Counted from the stretch's first letter, positions 48,456 to 58,530 are shown. The stretch: 64,000 bases of DNA from Azospirillaceae bacterium (GCA_028283825.1 JAPWJW010000005.1:434001-498000), one strand, 5' to 3'. The notes: generated by a model from the sequence alone, not told the origin. A program made the numbers and translations.

Positions 48456-51041
48456 ATGGGAATCAAGAAATACGCATTGGCGACGACCATACTGGCCACC
48501 ATGGGCTTGGGGGCCCAGGCCTTGGCGCAGACCACCGCGCAGACCGCGAATACGGACGATGACCTGCAAGAGGTGGTCGTTACCAGCATTCGCAAGAGCC
48601 TTGAACGCTCGATTGAAGTGAAGCGCGAGGCGAATGCTATCGTCGACGTGATTTCCGCCGAAGGCGTGGGCAAGTTCCCGGACACCAATGTCGCGGAATC
48701 CTTGTCGCACCTGCCGGGCATCAACGTCGACCATCAGTTCGGTGAAGGTGAGAAGATCAGCATCCTGGGCACCGACCCGGCGCTGAATCGCGTATTGGTG
48801 GATGGCCAGACCATCGGCTCGGCCGACTGGGGCGGCAACCCCAACGACCCGAACAGCCGCACCTTCAACTACTCGCTGCTGTCGCCGGAAATCATCGACC
48901 AGGCCGAAGTCTACAAATCGACCGAAGCCCGCATCGACGAAGGCAGCCTGGGTGGCACGGTCATCATCCACACCCGCAAGCCGTTGGACCTGGACGCGAA
49001 TACCATGCGCGCCTCCCTCGGCTACTCGTACAACACCCGTTCGGAGGAGGGGAACCCCAAGGGCTCCCTGATGTACAGCTGGAAGAACGCGGCCAGCAAC
49101 TTCGGTGTCCTGGTCGCCGGCACCTATGACAAGGAAGACCTGTCGCGCGCCGGTATCGAGTTCTTCGGTTACAACAAGGGCAGCACCATCACCTCCAACC
49201 CGACGGTGACGGGCACCGGCAGCCTGGCGACCGCCACGTATCCGGCCGGCATCAACGCCGCCTACTTCGAACAGACGCGTGAGCGCGAGGGCCTGCAGGC
49301 CGCCGTGCAGTACCAGCCGACCGACACCATCGACCTGAACCTGTCGGGCATCTACATCCACGGCAACTACAACAACTACAGCCAGTCGCGCTTCATCTAC
49401 CCGGCGGCCAGCACCGGCGCCTTCCAGGCGGTGACGCTGAACAATGGCCTGATCACCGGCGCCACGCTGGGCAACGGCGCCTATACCGAGTTGGACACCA
49501 ACTACCGCAAGACCACGGTGCAGACCGCCCGGGTCAACTTGGCCGGCACCTGGACGCCGACCAACGACTGGAAGGTCGCGACCGACGTCGGTTACACCCG
49601 CGCCTACGGCGGCAAGGATCCGGAATACCTGCTGTCGTTCTATTCCTCGGCGCCGTACAGCTTCAGCTACGACGGGTCGAAGACCAACGTCACCTACACC
49701 AACGGTTCCGCTTCGGGCAACGCGCTGTCCACCAACGGCACCGGCAGCCAGGTGGGCGGCATCGCGGCCCAGTTGAACGCCGACGCGGAAGCCTATGCCC
49801 AGACCGACATCACCCACGATGTCAACTGGGGCCCGCTGACCACCATCCAGGCCGGTTTCAAGTACACCGACCACACCAACCAGGTTCAGGCCTACGGTAG
49901 CAAGACCTACTCCGAGGGCTCCGTTTCGCTGGCGTCGCTGGGGGCCACCGCCATTCCCAACGGCCTGTTCAATGGCCTGAACGCCAGCGGCGACCTGGTG
50001 AACTTCTCCACCATCAGCAAGGCCGCGGTCGTCAGCTACATCGACTCGCTGCCCACCACCTACTACACGGACTATGGTTCCGAGTATAAGGTGACGGAGA
50101 AGAACGCGGACTCCTACATCCAGGCGAACTTCAAGGGTGACCGGTATCGCGGCAACATCGGTGTCCGTTACGTGCACACCGACGACGACATCAAGTATTG
50201 GAACTCGCCCGACGGCGGCACCACCTACGACGCCACGACGCAGAACAGCCGTTACGGCCGTTTCCTGCCGGCCGCCAACTTCGCCTATGACGTTTCCGAT
50301 GATGTCGTGCTGCGCGCCGGTGCTGCCGAGGTGATCGCCCGTCCCCGTTACGCCGACATGGCGGGCGCCTTCTCCAAGGACGACACCCAGCACACCGCCA
50401 GCGGCGGCAACCCGAACCTGAAGCCCTACGAATCCAACAACTACGACGTTTCGGCCGAGTGGTACCCGAACAAGGACTCGATCCTGTCCGGCGAATTCTT
50501 CTTCCGCCAGATTTCGTCCTACATCGTCACCACGTCGGTGGAAGAGGTCCTGCCCGACAACACGCATGGCGGCACCGCCACCTATGACGTGTCCACGCCC
50601 GTGAACTACACGAACGCGAACGTGAAGGGCTTCTCGGCCATGTATCAGACCAATCTGATGTATGGCTTCGGCATCCAGACCAACTATACCTACGCCATTG
50701 CCGACACCAGCAACGGCTACAACATGCCGTACCTGTCCCGGCACACCTACAACGTCATTCCTTACTACGAAGACGGTCCCTTCCAGGCGCGTGTCAGCCT
50801 GGGCTGGCGGTCCAACTACTTCACCAGCATCGGTCGCCTGAATTCCACCAACATGACCGACAGCTACATGGAACTGGACTTCTCGGCTTCGTACTCCGTG
50901 AACGACAACATGCAGATCACGGTCGGCGGCACCAACCTGCTGGACGAACTGTACTACACCTACAACAACGTCAAGTCGGCGCCCATCGGTTACTACCGCA
51001 ACGGCTCCGTCTACTCGGTCAGCATGTCCTACAAGATGTAA
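48456..51041 (+). CDS. TonB-dependent receptor for a glycan/amino sugar (861 aa)
   Basis: Large outer-membrane transporter with signal peptide ('LATTILATMGLGAQALAQ'). The TonB box region is 'DDLQEVVVTSIRKSLERSIE', followed by the plug motifs 'VISAEGVGKFPDTNVAESLS', 'HLPGINVDHQFGEGEKISIL', 'LNRVLVDGQTIGSADWGG', 'IDQAEVYKSTEARIDEGSLG' and 'GTVIIHTRKPLDL'. This pattern is the TIGR01782 (Xanthomonas/Caulobacter) carbohydrate group. The barrel ends 'SVYSVSMSYKM'. The gene follows a leader hairpin and is transcribed with the glycosidases downstream or separated from them by the terminator at 51055. Imports an oligosaccharide product; by context a GlcNAc-containing or N-glycan fragment. Confidence 0.92.
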   Translation: MGIKKYALATTILATMGLGAQALAQTTAQTANTDDDLQEVVVTSIRKSLERSIEVKREANAIVDVISAEGVGKFPDTNVAESLSHLPGINVDHQFGEGEKISILGTDPALNRVLVDGQTIGSADWGGNPNDPNSRTFNYSLLSPEIIDQAEVYKSTEARIDEGSLGGTVIIHTRKPLDLDANTMRASLGYSYNTRSEEGNPKGSLMYSWKNAASNFGVLVAGTYDKEDLSRAGIEFFGYNKGSTITSNPTVTGTGSLATATYPAGINAAYFEQTREREGLQAAVQYQPTDTIDLNLSGIYIHGNYNNYSQSRFIYPAASTGAFQAVTLNNGLITGATLGNGAYTELDTNYRKTTVQTARVNLAGTWTPTNDWKVATDVGYTRAYGGKDPEYLLSFYSSAPYSFSYDGSKTNVTYTNGSASGNALSTNGTGSQVGGIAAQLNADAEAYAQTDITHDVNWGPLTTIQAGFKYTDHTNQVQAYGSKTYSEGSVSLASLGATAIPNGLFNGLNASGDLVNFSTISKAAVVSYIDSLPTTYYTDYGSEYKVTEKNADSYIQANFKGDRYRGNIGVRYVHTDDDIKYWNSPDGGTTYDATTQNSRYGRFLPAANFAYDVSDDVVLRAGAAEVIARPRYADMAGAFSKDDTQHTASGGNPNLKPYESNNYDVSAEWYPNKDSILSGEFFFRQISSYIVTTSVEEVLPDNTHGGTATYDVSTPVNYTNANVKGFSAMYQTNLMYGFGIQTNYTYAIADTSNGYNMPYLSRHTYNVIPYYEDGPFQARVSLGWRSNYFTSIGRLNSTNMTDSYMELDFSASYSVNDNMQITVGGTNLLDELYYTYNNVKSAPIGYYRNGSVYSVSMSYKM

Positions 51042-51054
51042 GTCTCCCTCCCCC

Positions 51055-51092
51055 TGGGGCGTCGTCAGCCATGGCGGCGCCCCATTTTTTTT
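51055..51092 (+). terminator. Rho-independent terminator after the TonB receptor
   Basis: TGGGGCG (51055-51061) pairs with CGCCCCA (51078-51084), followed by eight T residues. It sets the receptor apart from the glycosidase operon starting at 51151. Confidence 0.82.
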
Positions 51093-51150
51093 AATATTAA
51101 AATAATCAAGGCAGTGGGTCCGTGGGGCTGACAAACGGGAGACGGGCGGG

Positions 51151-53331
51151 GTGGTATTCACAACGACGATAAAGGCGTGGCTGCGCCTGGCCGCCGTGGC
51201 GGGGGCGTTTCTCGCCGTGATGCCGGCCGTGGCCGCGACGCGGGTGGATCTGGATGCCGACTGGCAGTTCCGTACCGACCTGAAAGGCGAGGGCGCCCAG
51301 TTGGGCTGGCCCGCCAAGACGCCGGAACTGACCCGGCCGGTCAGTGTCCCCCATACCTGGAACCTGGGCCTCAATCACGATTACGATGGCATCGGTTGGT
51401 ATTTCAAAACCCTGGCCTTGCCGGCCGCGATGGCCGGCAGCCACATCGAACTGCACTTCGGCGCCACCTTCTACAAGGCCCGTGTCTGGGTGAACGGCGT
51501 GGAGGTCGGCGGACATGAGGGCGGGTTCACCGCCTATTGGTTCGATGTCAGCGCCTTGGTGCATCCGGGTGAGAACCGCATCGCGGTCGCCATCGACAAC
51601 CGGCCCGGTTTCGCCACCATCCCCGGCTACGCCATGCGGCAGGCCGGATCGGGCAACGCCTGGTACGACTGGTGGCGCTTCGGCGGCATCGTCCGTGACG
51701 TCTGGCTGAGTGTGGGAGATGAAGGCCTGATCCGCCGGCAGCGCGTCACCAGCACGCTACCCGCCGGCCCGGCGCCGGCCCAGGCGCGGGTCCACACCCA
51801 GATCTTCGTGGAAAACGTCGGCACGGCCGCGCAGGATTTCCGCATCAATACGGTGGCCTACGCGCCCGATGGCAGCGTTGCCGCCCGTGCCGAGGGGCAC
51901 GATACCGTTGCGGCTGGTGCCAAGGATGCACCGGTCCTGGACTTGCCCATCATCCAGCCCAAGCTGTGGAACGTGGGCGCCGCCCAGCTGTACCGCGTCG
52001 TCACCGAACTGCGCGACGGCCAAGGGCGCCTGCTGGACCAGCATGAGGACAGCATCGGCCTGCGGAACGTGGAGGTGCGCGACCGCCATCTGTATGTGAA
52101 CGGCCAGCGCGTGCGCCTCAGCGGCATCACCCGGCATGAGGAATCCCCCTGGGAAGGGCTGGCGGAAACCGCCGGTACCATCAAGTACGACTGGAACGAT
52201 CTGGCGGCGCTGCACACCACCCTGACCCGGCCGGTGCATTATCCGCAAAGCCAGGCGGTGCTGGACGCGGCCGACCGCGACGGCATCCTGCTGGTGCCCG
52301 AAATCCCCGTCTGGCAGTTCAGCCAGGCGCAGCTGCGCGACCCGCGCGTCCAGGATCTGGCCAAGCGCATGCTGACGGAGGTGGTCGAGGAATCCGGCAA
52401 CCACCCCAGCATCTTCGCCTGGAGTGTGTGTAACGAGAGCGACGCCTCCACCCCCGGCGGGGAGGCTTATGTCACCGCCATGAAGTCGCTGCTCAACACC
52501 ATCGATCCCGGCCGCCTGGTGACCTTCGCCGACGCCGACATCGCCATCAAGCCGTGGCGGGACGAGGCGGTGATGCGCAATGTCGACTTCATCATGGCCA
52601 ACGCCTATTTCGGCACCTGGAGCGGTGCGCCGGAAGAGGTGGAGCCCTGGCTGGACCATGTCGACCGCACCTATCCGGACAAGATGGTCATCATCTCCGA
52701 ATTCGGCTGGCCGGGTCCCTTCTCCCGCAACCCGGCCGAGGCGGACAAGGCGCGGGCGGAGAATTTGCAAGGCCAGCTGGCGGCGTTCGAGAAGCGTGAC
52801 TTCATCGGCGGCGCCATCTTCTGGAGCTACCAGGACTACAAATCCAGCCGCAACCTGTGGCCCGGCCAGGTCGAGGGGTATGTCGACCACGGCCTGGTGG
52901 ATGAATTCCGCCAGCGCAAGCCGTCCTACTATGTCTGGGAAAAGCGGAATGAGCCGCTGACCGTCACCGCCGGGTGGCAGGTGGACAAGGACGGGCTGGA
53001 TGGCTTCCACGCCCAGCTGATGCGCAACGGCCTGGGCACCATCCCGTCATACCCGTTGCTGGGCTACCGCGCGCACTGGCGCATGGTGGCCGATGGCGGC
53101 GCCGTGTTGGGCGAGGGGCAGGCGCCGCTGGAGGATTTGGACCACGTGACCACCCTGGCTGGCCATTGGCCATCCAAGCCGGGCCTGACTGGCGCCACCC
53201 TGACCCTGGATGTCCTGACCCCCACCGGCGTGCGGGCCGGCGGCACCACCCTGGACTATGCGCCGCTGCGTCTGGGCGCCGCCCATTTCTTGCCCGATCC
53301 CAAGCAATTGCCCAAAGAGGCCAAGCCATGA
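51151..53331 (+). CDS. secreted GH2-family glycosidase, beta-galactosidase/glucuronidase-like
   Basis: Retaining glycosidase of 726 residues beginning with GTG (51151) and a signal peptide ('AGAFLAVMPAVAATR'). GH2 layout: sugar-binding N-domain ('RPVSVPHTWNLG', 'FGATFYKARVWVNGVEVGGH'), an immunoglobulin-like domain, then the TIM barrel. The acid/base Glu is in 'FAWSVCNESDASTPGG' (about residue 428) and the nucleophile Glu in 'VIISEFGWPGPF' (about 517). 'RLSGITRHEESPWEGL' marks the family. It opens the plus-strand glycosidase operon and overlaps the next gene. In a plant-type N-glycan set it could remove terminal galactose or another beta-linked sugar. Confidence 0.88.
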   Translation: MVFTTTIKAWLRLAAVAGAFLAVMPAVAATRVDLDADWQFRTDLKGEGAQLGWPAKTPELTRPVSVPHTWNLGLNHDYDGIGWYFKTLALPAAMAGSHIELHFGATFYKARVWVNGVEVGGHEGGFTAYWFDVSALVHPGENRIAVAIDNRPGFATIPGYAMRQAGSGNAWYDWWRFGGIVRDVWLSVGDEGLIRRQRVTSTLPAGPAPAQARVHTQIFVENVGTAAQDFRINTVAYAPDGSVAARAEGHDTVAAGAKDAPVLDLPIIQPKLWNVGAAQLYRVVTELRDGQGRLLDQHEDSIGLRNVEVRDRHLYVNGQRVRLSGITRHEESPWEGLAETAGTIKYDWNDLAALHTTLTRPVHYPQSQAVLDAADRDGILLVPEIPVWQFSQAQLRDPRVQDLAKRMLTEVVEESGNHPSIFAWSVCNESDASTPGGEAYVTAMKSLLNTIDPGRLVTFADADIAIKPWRDEAVMRNVDFIMANAYFGTWSGAPEEVEPWLDHVDRTYPDKMVIISEFGWPGPFSRNPAEADKARAENLQGQLAAFEKRDFIGGAIFWSYQDYKSSRNLWPGQVEGYVDHGLVDEFRQRKPSYYVWEKRNEPLTVTAGWQVDKDGLDGFHAQLMRNGLGTIPSYPLLGYRAHWRMVADGGAVLGEGQAPLEDLDHVTTLAGHWPSKPGLTGATLTLDVLTPTGVRAGGTTLDYAPLRLGAAHFLPDPKQLPKEAKP

Positions 53332-54974
53332 CCCGCTCTTCCCATCAGCGTTTCCGGGCTGGCCTGCTGGTGGCGGCCATGGCCGTCATGCCGGTGATGG
53401 CCCATGCGGCGGCCGTTCCCACCGCACCCACCGCCGATACGATCTCGCCGGAACAGGCCGACGCCCAATGGCGCAAGGCGACGGCGGCCCACGCGCCGCA
53501 GCAGGCGGCGGAACTGAAGCGGGTGGCGGAGGGTGATGCCCAGGGGCCGTTCCGCCCCGACTGGGCCTCGTTGAAGGCCTATCAGGTGCCGCAATGGTAT
53601 GCGGACGCCAAGTTCGGCGTCTTCATCCACTGGGGCCTCTACTCCGTGCCGGCCTTTGGCAGCGAGTGGTACTCGCGCAACATGTACACCGCCGGCACCA
53701 AGGAATATCAGCACCACATCGCGACATACGGCCCGCAGGACAAGTTCGGCTACAAGGATTTCATCCCCCTGTTCAAGGCGGCGAAGTACGACCCCCAGGC
53801 CTGGGCGGCGCTGTTCCGTGCGGCCGGCGCCCAGTACGTGGTGCCGGTGGCCGAACATCATGACGGCTTCGCCATGTACGACACCAAGCTGTCGGACTGG
53901 TCGGCGGTGCACATGGGGCCGAAGCGCGACCTGATCGGCGATTTGGCGAAAGCCGTGCGGGCGCAAGGCCTGCACTTCGGCCTGTCGTCCCACCGGGCCG
54001 AGCACGACTTCTTCTTTGATGAGGGGCGGAAGATTCCCTCTGACGTCAACGATCCGCGCAACGCCGATTTCTATGGCCCGGCCCAGTTGCGGGTGAAGGA
54101 GAAGGGGACGGAGGACGCCGACGTGTTCGGTGACTTCACCCCCGCCTCGCAGGCCTGGCTGGACGATTGGCTGGCGCGCTCGGCCGAACTGATCGACCTG
54201 TATCATCCCGACCTCGTCTATTTCGACTGGTGGATCGGCCACCCCACCTTCCGCGGCACGCTGCCCAAATTCCTGGCCTATTATTACAACGCCCAGGCCA
54301 AGCGGGGCGCCGGCGCCGTCGTCAATTACAAGATCGGTGCCTTCGCCGAGGGCGCCGGCGTGCTGGACATCGAACGTGGGCAGCTGCCGGGCATCCAGCC
54401 GCGGACCTGGCAGACCTGCACCTCCATCAGCAATGACAGCTGGGGCTATGTCGAGAACGACACCTACAAGCAGCCGCAGGCGCTGATCCACCTGCTGGCC
54501 GACGTAGTGTCCAAGAACGGCAATTTGCTGCTGAACATCGGCCCACGCGCCGATGGCAGCATCCCGCAGGGCGCCCAGGATACGCTGCTGGCCATGGGCG
54601 GCTGGCTGAAGGTCAACGGTGCCGCCATCTACGGCACCAAACCCTGGCGCCAGTTCGGCGAGGGCCCGACGGAGGTGGCGTCCGGTTCCTTCCAGGAAAC
54701 CAAGACCAAGCCCTACACGGCCGACGACTTCCGCTTCACCGTGGGCAAGACCGGCGGCCTGTACGCCATCGAACTGGGCTGGCCCGTCGGCGGTGAGGCC
54801 GTCATCCATGCGCTGAAGGCCGATGACCATGTGAAGGGCGTCACCCTGCTGAGCGACAGCGCCGCCGGTGGTGTGACCATCGAATTCCGTCAGGCGACCG
54901 ACGGCCTGCACCTGACGCTGCCCCACCAGCCGGTGGGTCAGTACGCCTACGTTTTCCGTATCGAGACCAACTGA
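53328..54974 (+). CDS. secreted alpha-L-fucosidase, GH29 (short form)
   Basis: Second GH29 protein in the window, 548 residues, with a signal peptide ('LVAAMAVMPVMAHAAA'). The catalytic domain includes 'YADAKFGVFIHWGLYSVPAF', 'EWYSRNMY', 'YVVPVAEHHDGFAMYDTKLS', 'DLIGDLAKAVR' and 'DLVYFDWWIGHPTF' (nucleophile Asp). 'SNDSWGYVEN' and 'DVVSKNGNLLLNIGPRADGS' follow. It lacks the discoidin modules of the protein at 38833. The 'EWYSRNMY' segment resembles GH29-A type broad-specificity fucosidases. Start overlaps the GH2 stop (ATGA). Likely releases core or antennary fucose from glycans. Confidence 0.92.
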   Translation: MTRSSHQRFRAGLLVAAMAVMPVMAHAAAVPTAPTADTISPEQADAQWRKATAAHAPQQAAELKRVAEGDAQGPFRPDWASLKAYQVPQWYADAKFGVFIHWGLYSVPAFGSEWYSRNMYTAGTKEYQHHIATYGPQDKFGYKDFIPLFKAAKYDPQAWAALFRAAGAQYVVPVAEHHDGFAMYDTKLSDWSAVHMGPKRDLIGDLAKAVRAQGLHFGLSSHRAEHDFFFDEGRKIPSDVNDPRNADFYGPAQLRVKEKGTEDADVFGDFTPASQAWLDDWLARSAELIDLYHPDLVYFDWWIGHPTFRGTLPKFLAYYYNAQAKRGAGAVVNYKIGAFAEGAGVLDIERGQLPGIQPRTWQTCTSISNDSWGYVENDTYKQPQALIHLLADVVSKNGNLLLNIGPRADGSIPQGAQDTLLAMGGWLKVNGAAIYGTKPWRQFGEGPTEVASGSFQETKTKPYTADDFRFTVGKTGGLYAIELGWPVGGEAVIHALKADDHVKGVTLLSDSAAGGVTIEFRQATDGLHLTLPHQPVGQYAYVFRIETN

Positions 54975-55045
54975 ATCGCTGCGGCCGCCTTGGCGGTCGC
55001 GGCTCCCCTCGGGTGACGCCAAGGTCACCCCCGGAAGGAGAAAGC

Positions 55046-56113
55046 ATGAAGAGCCTGTTGGGAACCCTGGCCGTCGCGGTGACCGCGCTGACGGCCACGC
55101 TGGGCAGCTTCGCGGCCGAGGCCAAGGCGCCTACCGCGTTGTTCTATATGATGGAAACCCAGAAATCGATCAACTCGTTCGAAGAACACGTCGACAAGAT
55201 CGACCTGCTGGTGCCCACCTGGTACGGCGTGGACCAGAACGGCCTGGTGTCCGGCGCGCCCAACCCCTATGTGCTGAAGCTGGCGCACCAGAACAAGGTG
55301 CCGGTCATGCCCATCCTCTCGCCCGTGAACAAGGACAAGTTCCACGAGCTGATGATGAATGAGACGGCCAAGAAGGCCATGATCGCGTCGCTGATCCAGC
55401 AGGCCAAGGAACACGGCCTGATCGGCTATCAGTTCGATTTTGAGAACATCGCCTGGACCGACCGCGATGCCTTCACCCTGATCACCAAGCAGACGGCCGA
55501 TGCCCTGCACGCCGCCGGCCTGAAGCTGTCCATTGCCGTGGTGCCCAACGCGCCGGGCCATGCCGGCAAGGGGCCGTTTTCGAAGTGGATGTGGGAATAC
55601 TGGCGCGGCGCCTTCGATTACAAGGCCCTGGCCGACGCGGTCGACCTGTTCTGCCTGATGACCTACGACCAGCATACCCGCTGGACCGTGCCGGGTCCGG
55701 TGGGCGGCATGCCCTGGGTGATGGAACACCTGAAGTACGCGCTGCAGTTCGTCCCTAAGGAAAAGCTGTCGCTGGGCATCGCCCTCTACGGTTACCGCTG
55801 GTACACCGACAACCCGGTCCGTGCCGACGGGACGGAGGCGTCCAACATCGCCGGCGCCTATTTCGACGCCGATGAATCCTTCCCTCTGGCCAAGCAGTAC
55901 GATGCCAAGGTGCAGTGGGACCCGGTGGAACATGAGTCCTTCTATTACTTCTACCGCGACCAGATGCGGGAATGGGTGTCCATGCCCGACGCCCGCGCCT
56001 TCCACGACCGTTACGCCGTGGTGAAGGAATACGGCCTGGAAGGCTTCTGCTCCTGGGTACTGGGTTCGGAAGACCCCAAGGTCTGGGACGAGTTGCCCAA
56101 GGCGCAGCGTTAA
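55046..56113 (+). CDS. secreted GH18-family glycosidase
   Basis: Protein of 355 residues with signal peptide ('LTATLGSFAAEAKAP'). The GH18 barrel is recognised by 'IDLLVPTWYGVDQNGLVSG', 'VPVMPILSPVNKD' and the active-site strand 'GLIGYQFDFENIAWTD', where D131 and the catalytic E133 correspond to the end of D-x-x-D-x-D-x-E; the first Asp-Gly pair is replaced. 'FCLMTYDQHTRW' and 'GFCSWVLGSED' complete it. It is closer to YaaH/endo-beta-N-acetylglucosaminidase-type GH18 than to classical chitinases. GGAAGGAG precedes the ATG. It may cut the chitobiose core of N-glycans. Confidence 0.88.
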   Translation: MKSLLGTLAVAVTALTATLGSFAAEAKAPTALFYMMETQKSINSFEEHVDKIDLLVPTWYGVDQNGLVSGAPNPYVLKLAHQNKVPVMPILSPVNKDKFHELMMNETAKKAMIASLIQQAKEHGLIGYQFDFENIAWTDRDAFTLITKQTADALHAAGLKLSIAVVPNAPGHAGKGPFSKWMWEYWRGAFDYKALADAVDLFCLMTYDQHTRWTVPGPVGGMPWVMEHLKYALQFVPKEKLSLGIALYGYRWYTDNPVRADGTEASNIAGAYFDADESFPLAKQYDAKVQWDPVEHESFYYFYRDQMREWVSMPDARAFHDRYAVVKEYGLEGFCSWVLGSEDPKVWDELPKAQR

Positions 56114-56199
56114 AGAAGGGCGGCGGCATGAGGGGGCCCCATGCCGCCGTAGGCCCCGTCTCTTGAACACCGGGGAAGGGGCCGCCGGGAAGTTGAATA

Positions 56200-58530
56200 A
56201 TGAAGGACGGCAGGGTGATGGGATTGGGAATGAAAACCGCGTTGGCGGTGATCGGATTGGCGGCCTTGATGGGAAGCACCGCCCTGGCCGCGTCGCTTCC
56301 AACGGTGGGCCCCATTCCCTTGCCGGCGGAGATGCAGATTGGACAAGGTAGCTTTACCTTGCCTGCAGGCGCTATCATCACCGTGCCGGCGGGCGATGCC
56401 CAGGCCCGGTTTGCGGCGTCGCAACTGGTTGACTTTGTGCAACGGGTGCGGGGCGTGTCCCTGAGTGTGCGTGAAGGGCAGGGCGATGCCGCCGTCACCC
56501 TGGCGCTGGCGCCGGATGCACCGGTGGATGAGGCCGAGGGCTATGTGCTGGACGTGGCGCCCAGTGGCATCCGCGTCACGGCACGGGATGAGGCTGGTCT
56601 TTATTACGGCGCCATGACGGTGGCCCAGCTGCTGACGCCAGAAGGCGGGCAGGGGGACGTTACCGTACCGGTGCAGCAGATCCGCGATTGGCCGCGTTTC
56701 CCCTGGCGCGGCATGATGCTGGACGTGGCCCGCCACTTCCAGCCCATGGACAGCGTCAAGGCCCTGGTCGATGAGATGGCGGCGCACAAGCTGAACCGCC
56801 TGCACCTGCATCTGAGCGACGACCAGGGCTGGCGCCTGGAGATCAAGCATTACCCCGACCTGACGCGCATCGGCGCCTGGCGCACGCCGCCTGCGGCGGA
56901 TGGCAAGCCGGTACCGGAACGTTACGGCGGTTTCTACACCCAGGATCAGATCCGCGACCTGGTGGCCTATGCCGCCGCCCGGCACATCACTGTCGTGCCG
57001 GAAATCGACATGCCCGGCCACGCCCAGGCGGTCATGGCCTCATACCCCAAGATCGGCGTCACCGGCGCCCGGCCCAAGGTGGCGGTGGACTGGGGCGTGA
57101 ACCCTTATCTCTACAATGTGAATGAGGCCAACTTCACCTTCATCCAGACCGTGCTGGATGAGGTGATGGCCCTGTTCCCGTCCACCTACATCCATGTCGG
57201 TGGGGATGAGGCGCTGAAGGATGAATGGAAGCAGTCGCCCAAGGTGCAGGCGCGCATGCGCGAGTTGGGCCTGAAGGATGAGAACGCGCTGCAATCCTGG
57301 TTCATCGAGCGCGTGGGCCGTTACCTCGCCGACCATGGCCGCCGCATGATCGGCTGGGATGAGATCCTGGAGGGCGGCATCCCCTCCACCGCCACCATCA
57401 TGTCGTGGCGCGGCACCAAGGGGGCGGTGGACGCCGCCCGCCTGGACCATGACGTCATCCTGTCGCCGGCCCCCACCCTGTACCTGGACAGCCTGCAAAG
57501 CCGCCGGAATGATGAGCCATCGGGCCGCCTGGCCATCGTCAGCCTGGCCGACATCTACGCCTACGACGCCATGCCGGTGGGGGTGGATGCCGCCCAGGCA
57601 CACCACGTGCTGGGTGCCCAGGGCAACCTGTTCACCGAATACATGATGACGCCGTGGCACGTGACCCATGCCGCCTTTCCCCGCATCGACGCCCTGGCGG
57701 AAGGCCTGTGGTCGCCCAAGGACAAGCGGGACTGGATAGGTTTCCTGACACGGCTGCCGGCCCAGATGGCGCGTTATCGCCAGTTGGGCGTGGAGGCGGC
57801 CGACAGCGCCTTCGCCGTGGACTTCCATATTGAAGACGGGGCCAACGCCGCGCTTGCCGCAGGATCCGCCACCCTGACCCTGTCCAACCAGGCCAATTTC
57901 GGCACCATCCGCTACACCACCGACGGCAGCGCACCCACCACCGCCTCGCCCCGCTATGAGATGCCGCTGAGCTTGCCCCTGCCGGCCACCATCCAGGCGG
58001 CGGTGTTCAGCGACGCCGGCCTGCCGCTGGCAGCCCCCCGCACCTATGACCTGACGCCCGACGCCCTGCGCACCCGCCAGAGCGGGGAGCTTATCGCCTG
58101 CCCGCAGGGGGAGATGGGCCTACGCATCCCGCTGCGGGCGGATGCGGACAAGACGGCGCCGGTCTACAACGTCAACCTGTTCGACGCCTGCTGGGTCTAT
58201 CCCAAGGCGCGGATGGACGGCGTGACGTCCCTGACGGTGCGGGCCGCCCGCCTGGCCCGCAACTACGGCCTGGCGCATGACGCGGCGAAGGTGCGCAGCC
58301 ATCCGGCCACCACGCCCAACGGCGAACTGGTGGTGCGGCTGGACAGCTGCGACGGCCCGGTGGCCGCCACCGTGCCCCTGCCCTCGCCCAAGACAGCACC
58401 CTTGCAATTCCCGCTGACGGCGGCGCTGCCGGCGGCGAGTGGGGAGCATGACATCTGCCTGATGTACACCGCCCCCATCACCGGGCCGCTGTATGCCATC
58501 GGAAGTGTCGGCTTGGGACTAGGTCATTGA
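56200..58530 (+). CDS. secreted beta-N-acetylhexosaminidase, GH20
   Basis: Exo-enzyme of 776 residues removing terminal GlcNAc/GalNAc. The signal peptide follows 'MGLGMKTALAVIGLAALMG' (a start at 56218 or 56230 is also possible). GH20b N-domain (about 35-150) ends 'LYYGAMTVAQLL', then the catalytic domain: 'FPWRGMMLDVARHFQPMDSV', 'KLNRLHLHLSDDQGWRLEIK', 'VVPEIDMPGHAQAVMASYP' and the Asp-Glu pair in 'STYIHVGGDEALKDEWKQSP' (about 335-336). A chitobiase C-terminal segment ('TIRYTTDGSAPTTASPRYEM') and a carbohydrate-binding-like tail follow. It overlaps the next frame by ATGA-like spacing and is operonic. Confidence 0.93.
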   Translation: MKDGRVMGLGMKTALAVIGLAALMGSTALAASLPTVGPIPLPAEMQIGQGSFTLPAGAIITVPAGDAQARFAASQLVDFVQRVRGVSLSVREGQGDAAVTLALAPDAPVDEAEGYVLDVAPSGIRVTARDEAGLYYGAMTVAQLLTPEGGQGDVTVPVQQIRDWPRFPWRGMMLDVARHFQPMDSVKALVDEMAAHKLNRLHLHLSDDQGWRLEIKHYPDLTRIGAWRTPPAADGKPVPERYGGFYTQDQIRDLVAYAAARHITVVPEIDMPGHAQAVMASYPKIGVTGARPKVAVDWGVNPYLYNVNEANFTFIQTVLDEVMALFPSTYIHVGGDEALKDEWKQSPKVQARMRELGLKDENALQSWFIERVGRYLADHGRRMIGWDEILEGGIPSTATIMSWRGTKGAVDAARLDHDVILSPAPTLYLDSLQSRRNDEPSGRLAIVSLADIYAYDAMPVGVDAAQAHHVLGAQGNLFTEYMMTPWHVTHAAFPRIDALAEGLWSPKDKRDWIGFLTRLPAQMARYRQLGVEAADSAFAVDFHIEDGANAALAAGSATLTLSNQANFGTIRYTTDGSAPTTASPRYEMPLSLPLPATIQAAVFSDAGLPLAAPRTYDLTPDALRTRQSGELIACPQGEMGLRIPLRADADKTAPVYNVNLFDACWVYPKARMDGVTSLTVRAARLARNYGLAHDAAKVRSHPATTPNGELVVRLDSCDGPVAATVPLPSPKTAPLQFPLTAALPAASGEHDICLMYTAPITGPLYAIGSVGLGLGH

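Noticed and set aside
48312-51374. 1020-codon open frame on the minus strand
   Set aside because: It is a shadow of the TonB receptor, dominated by Val/Gly/Arg repeats with no fold signature.
55046-56113. GH18 protein as an ordinary chitinase
   Set aside because: It lacks the complete D-x-x-D-x-D-x-E motif and any chitin-binding domain, and the neighbours are N-glycan enzymes.
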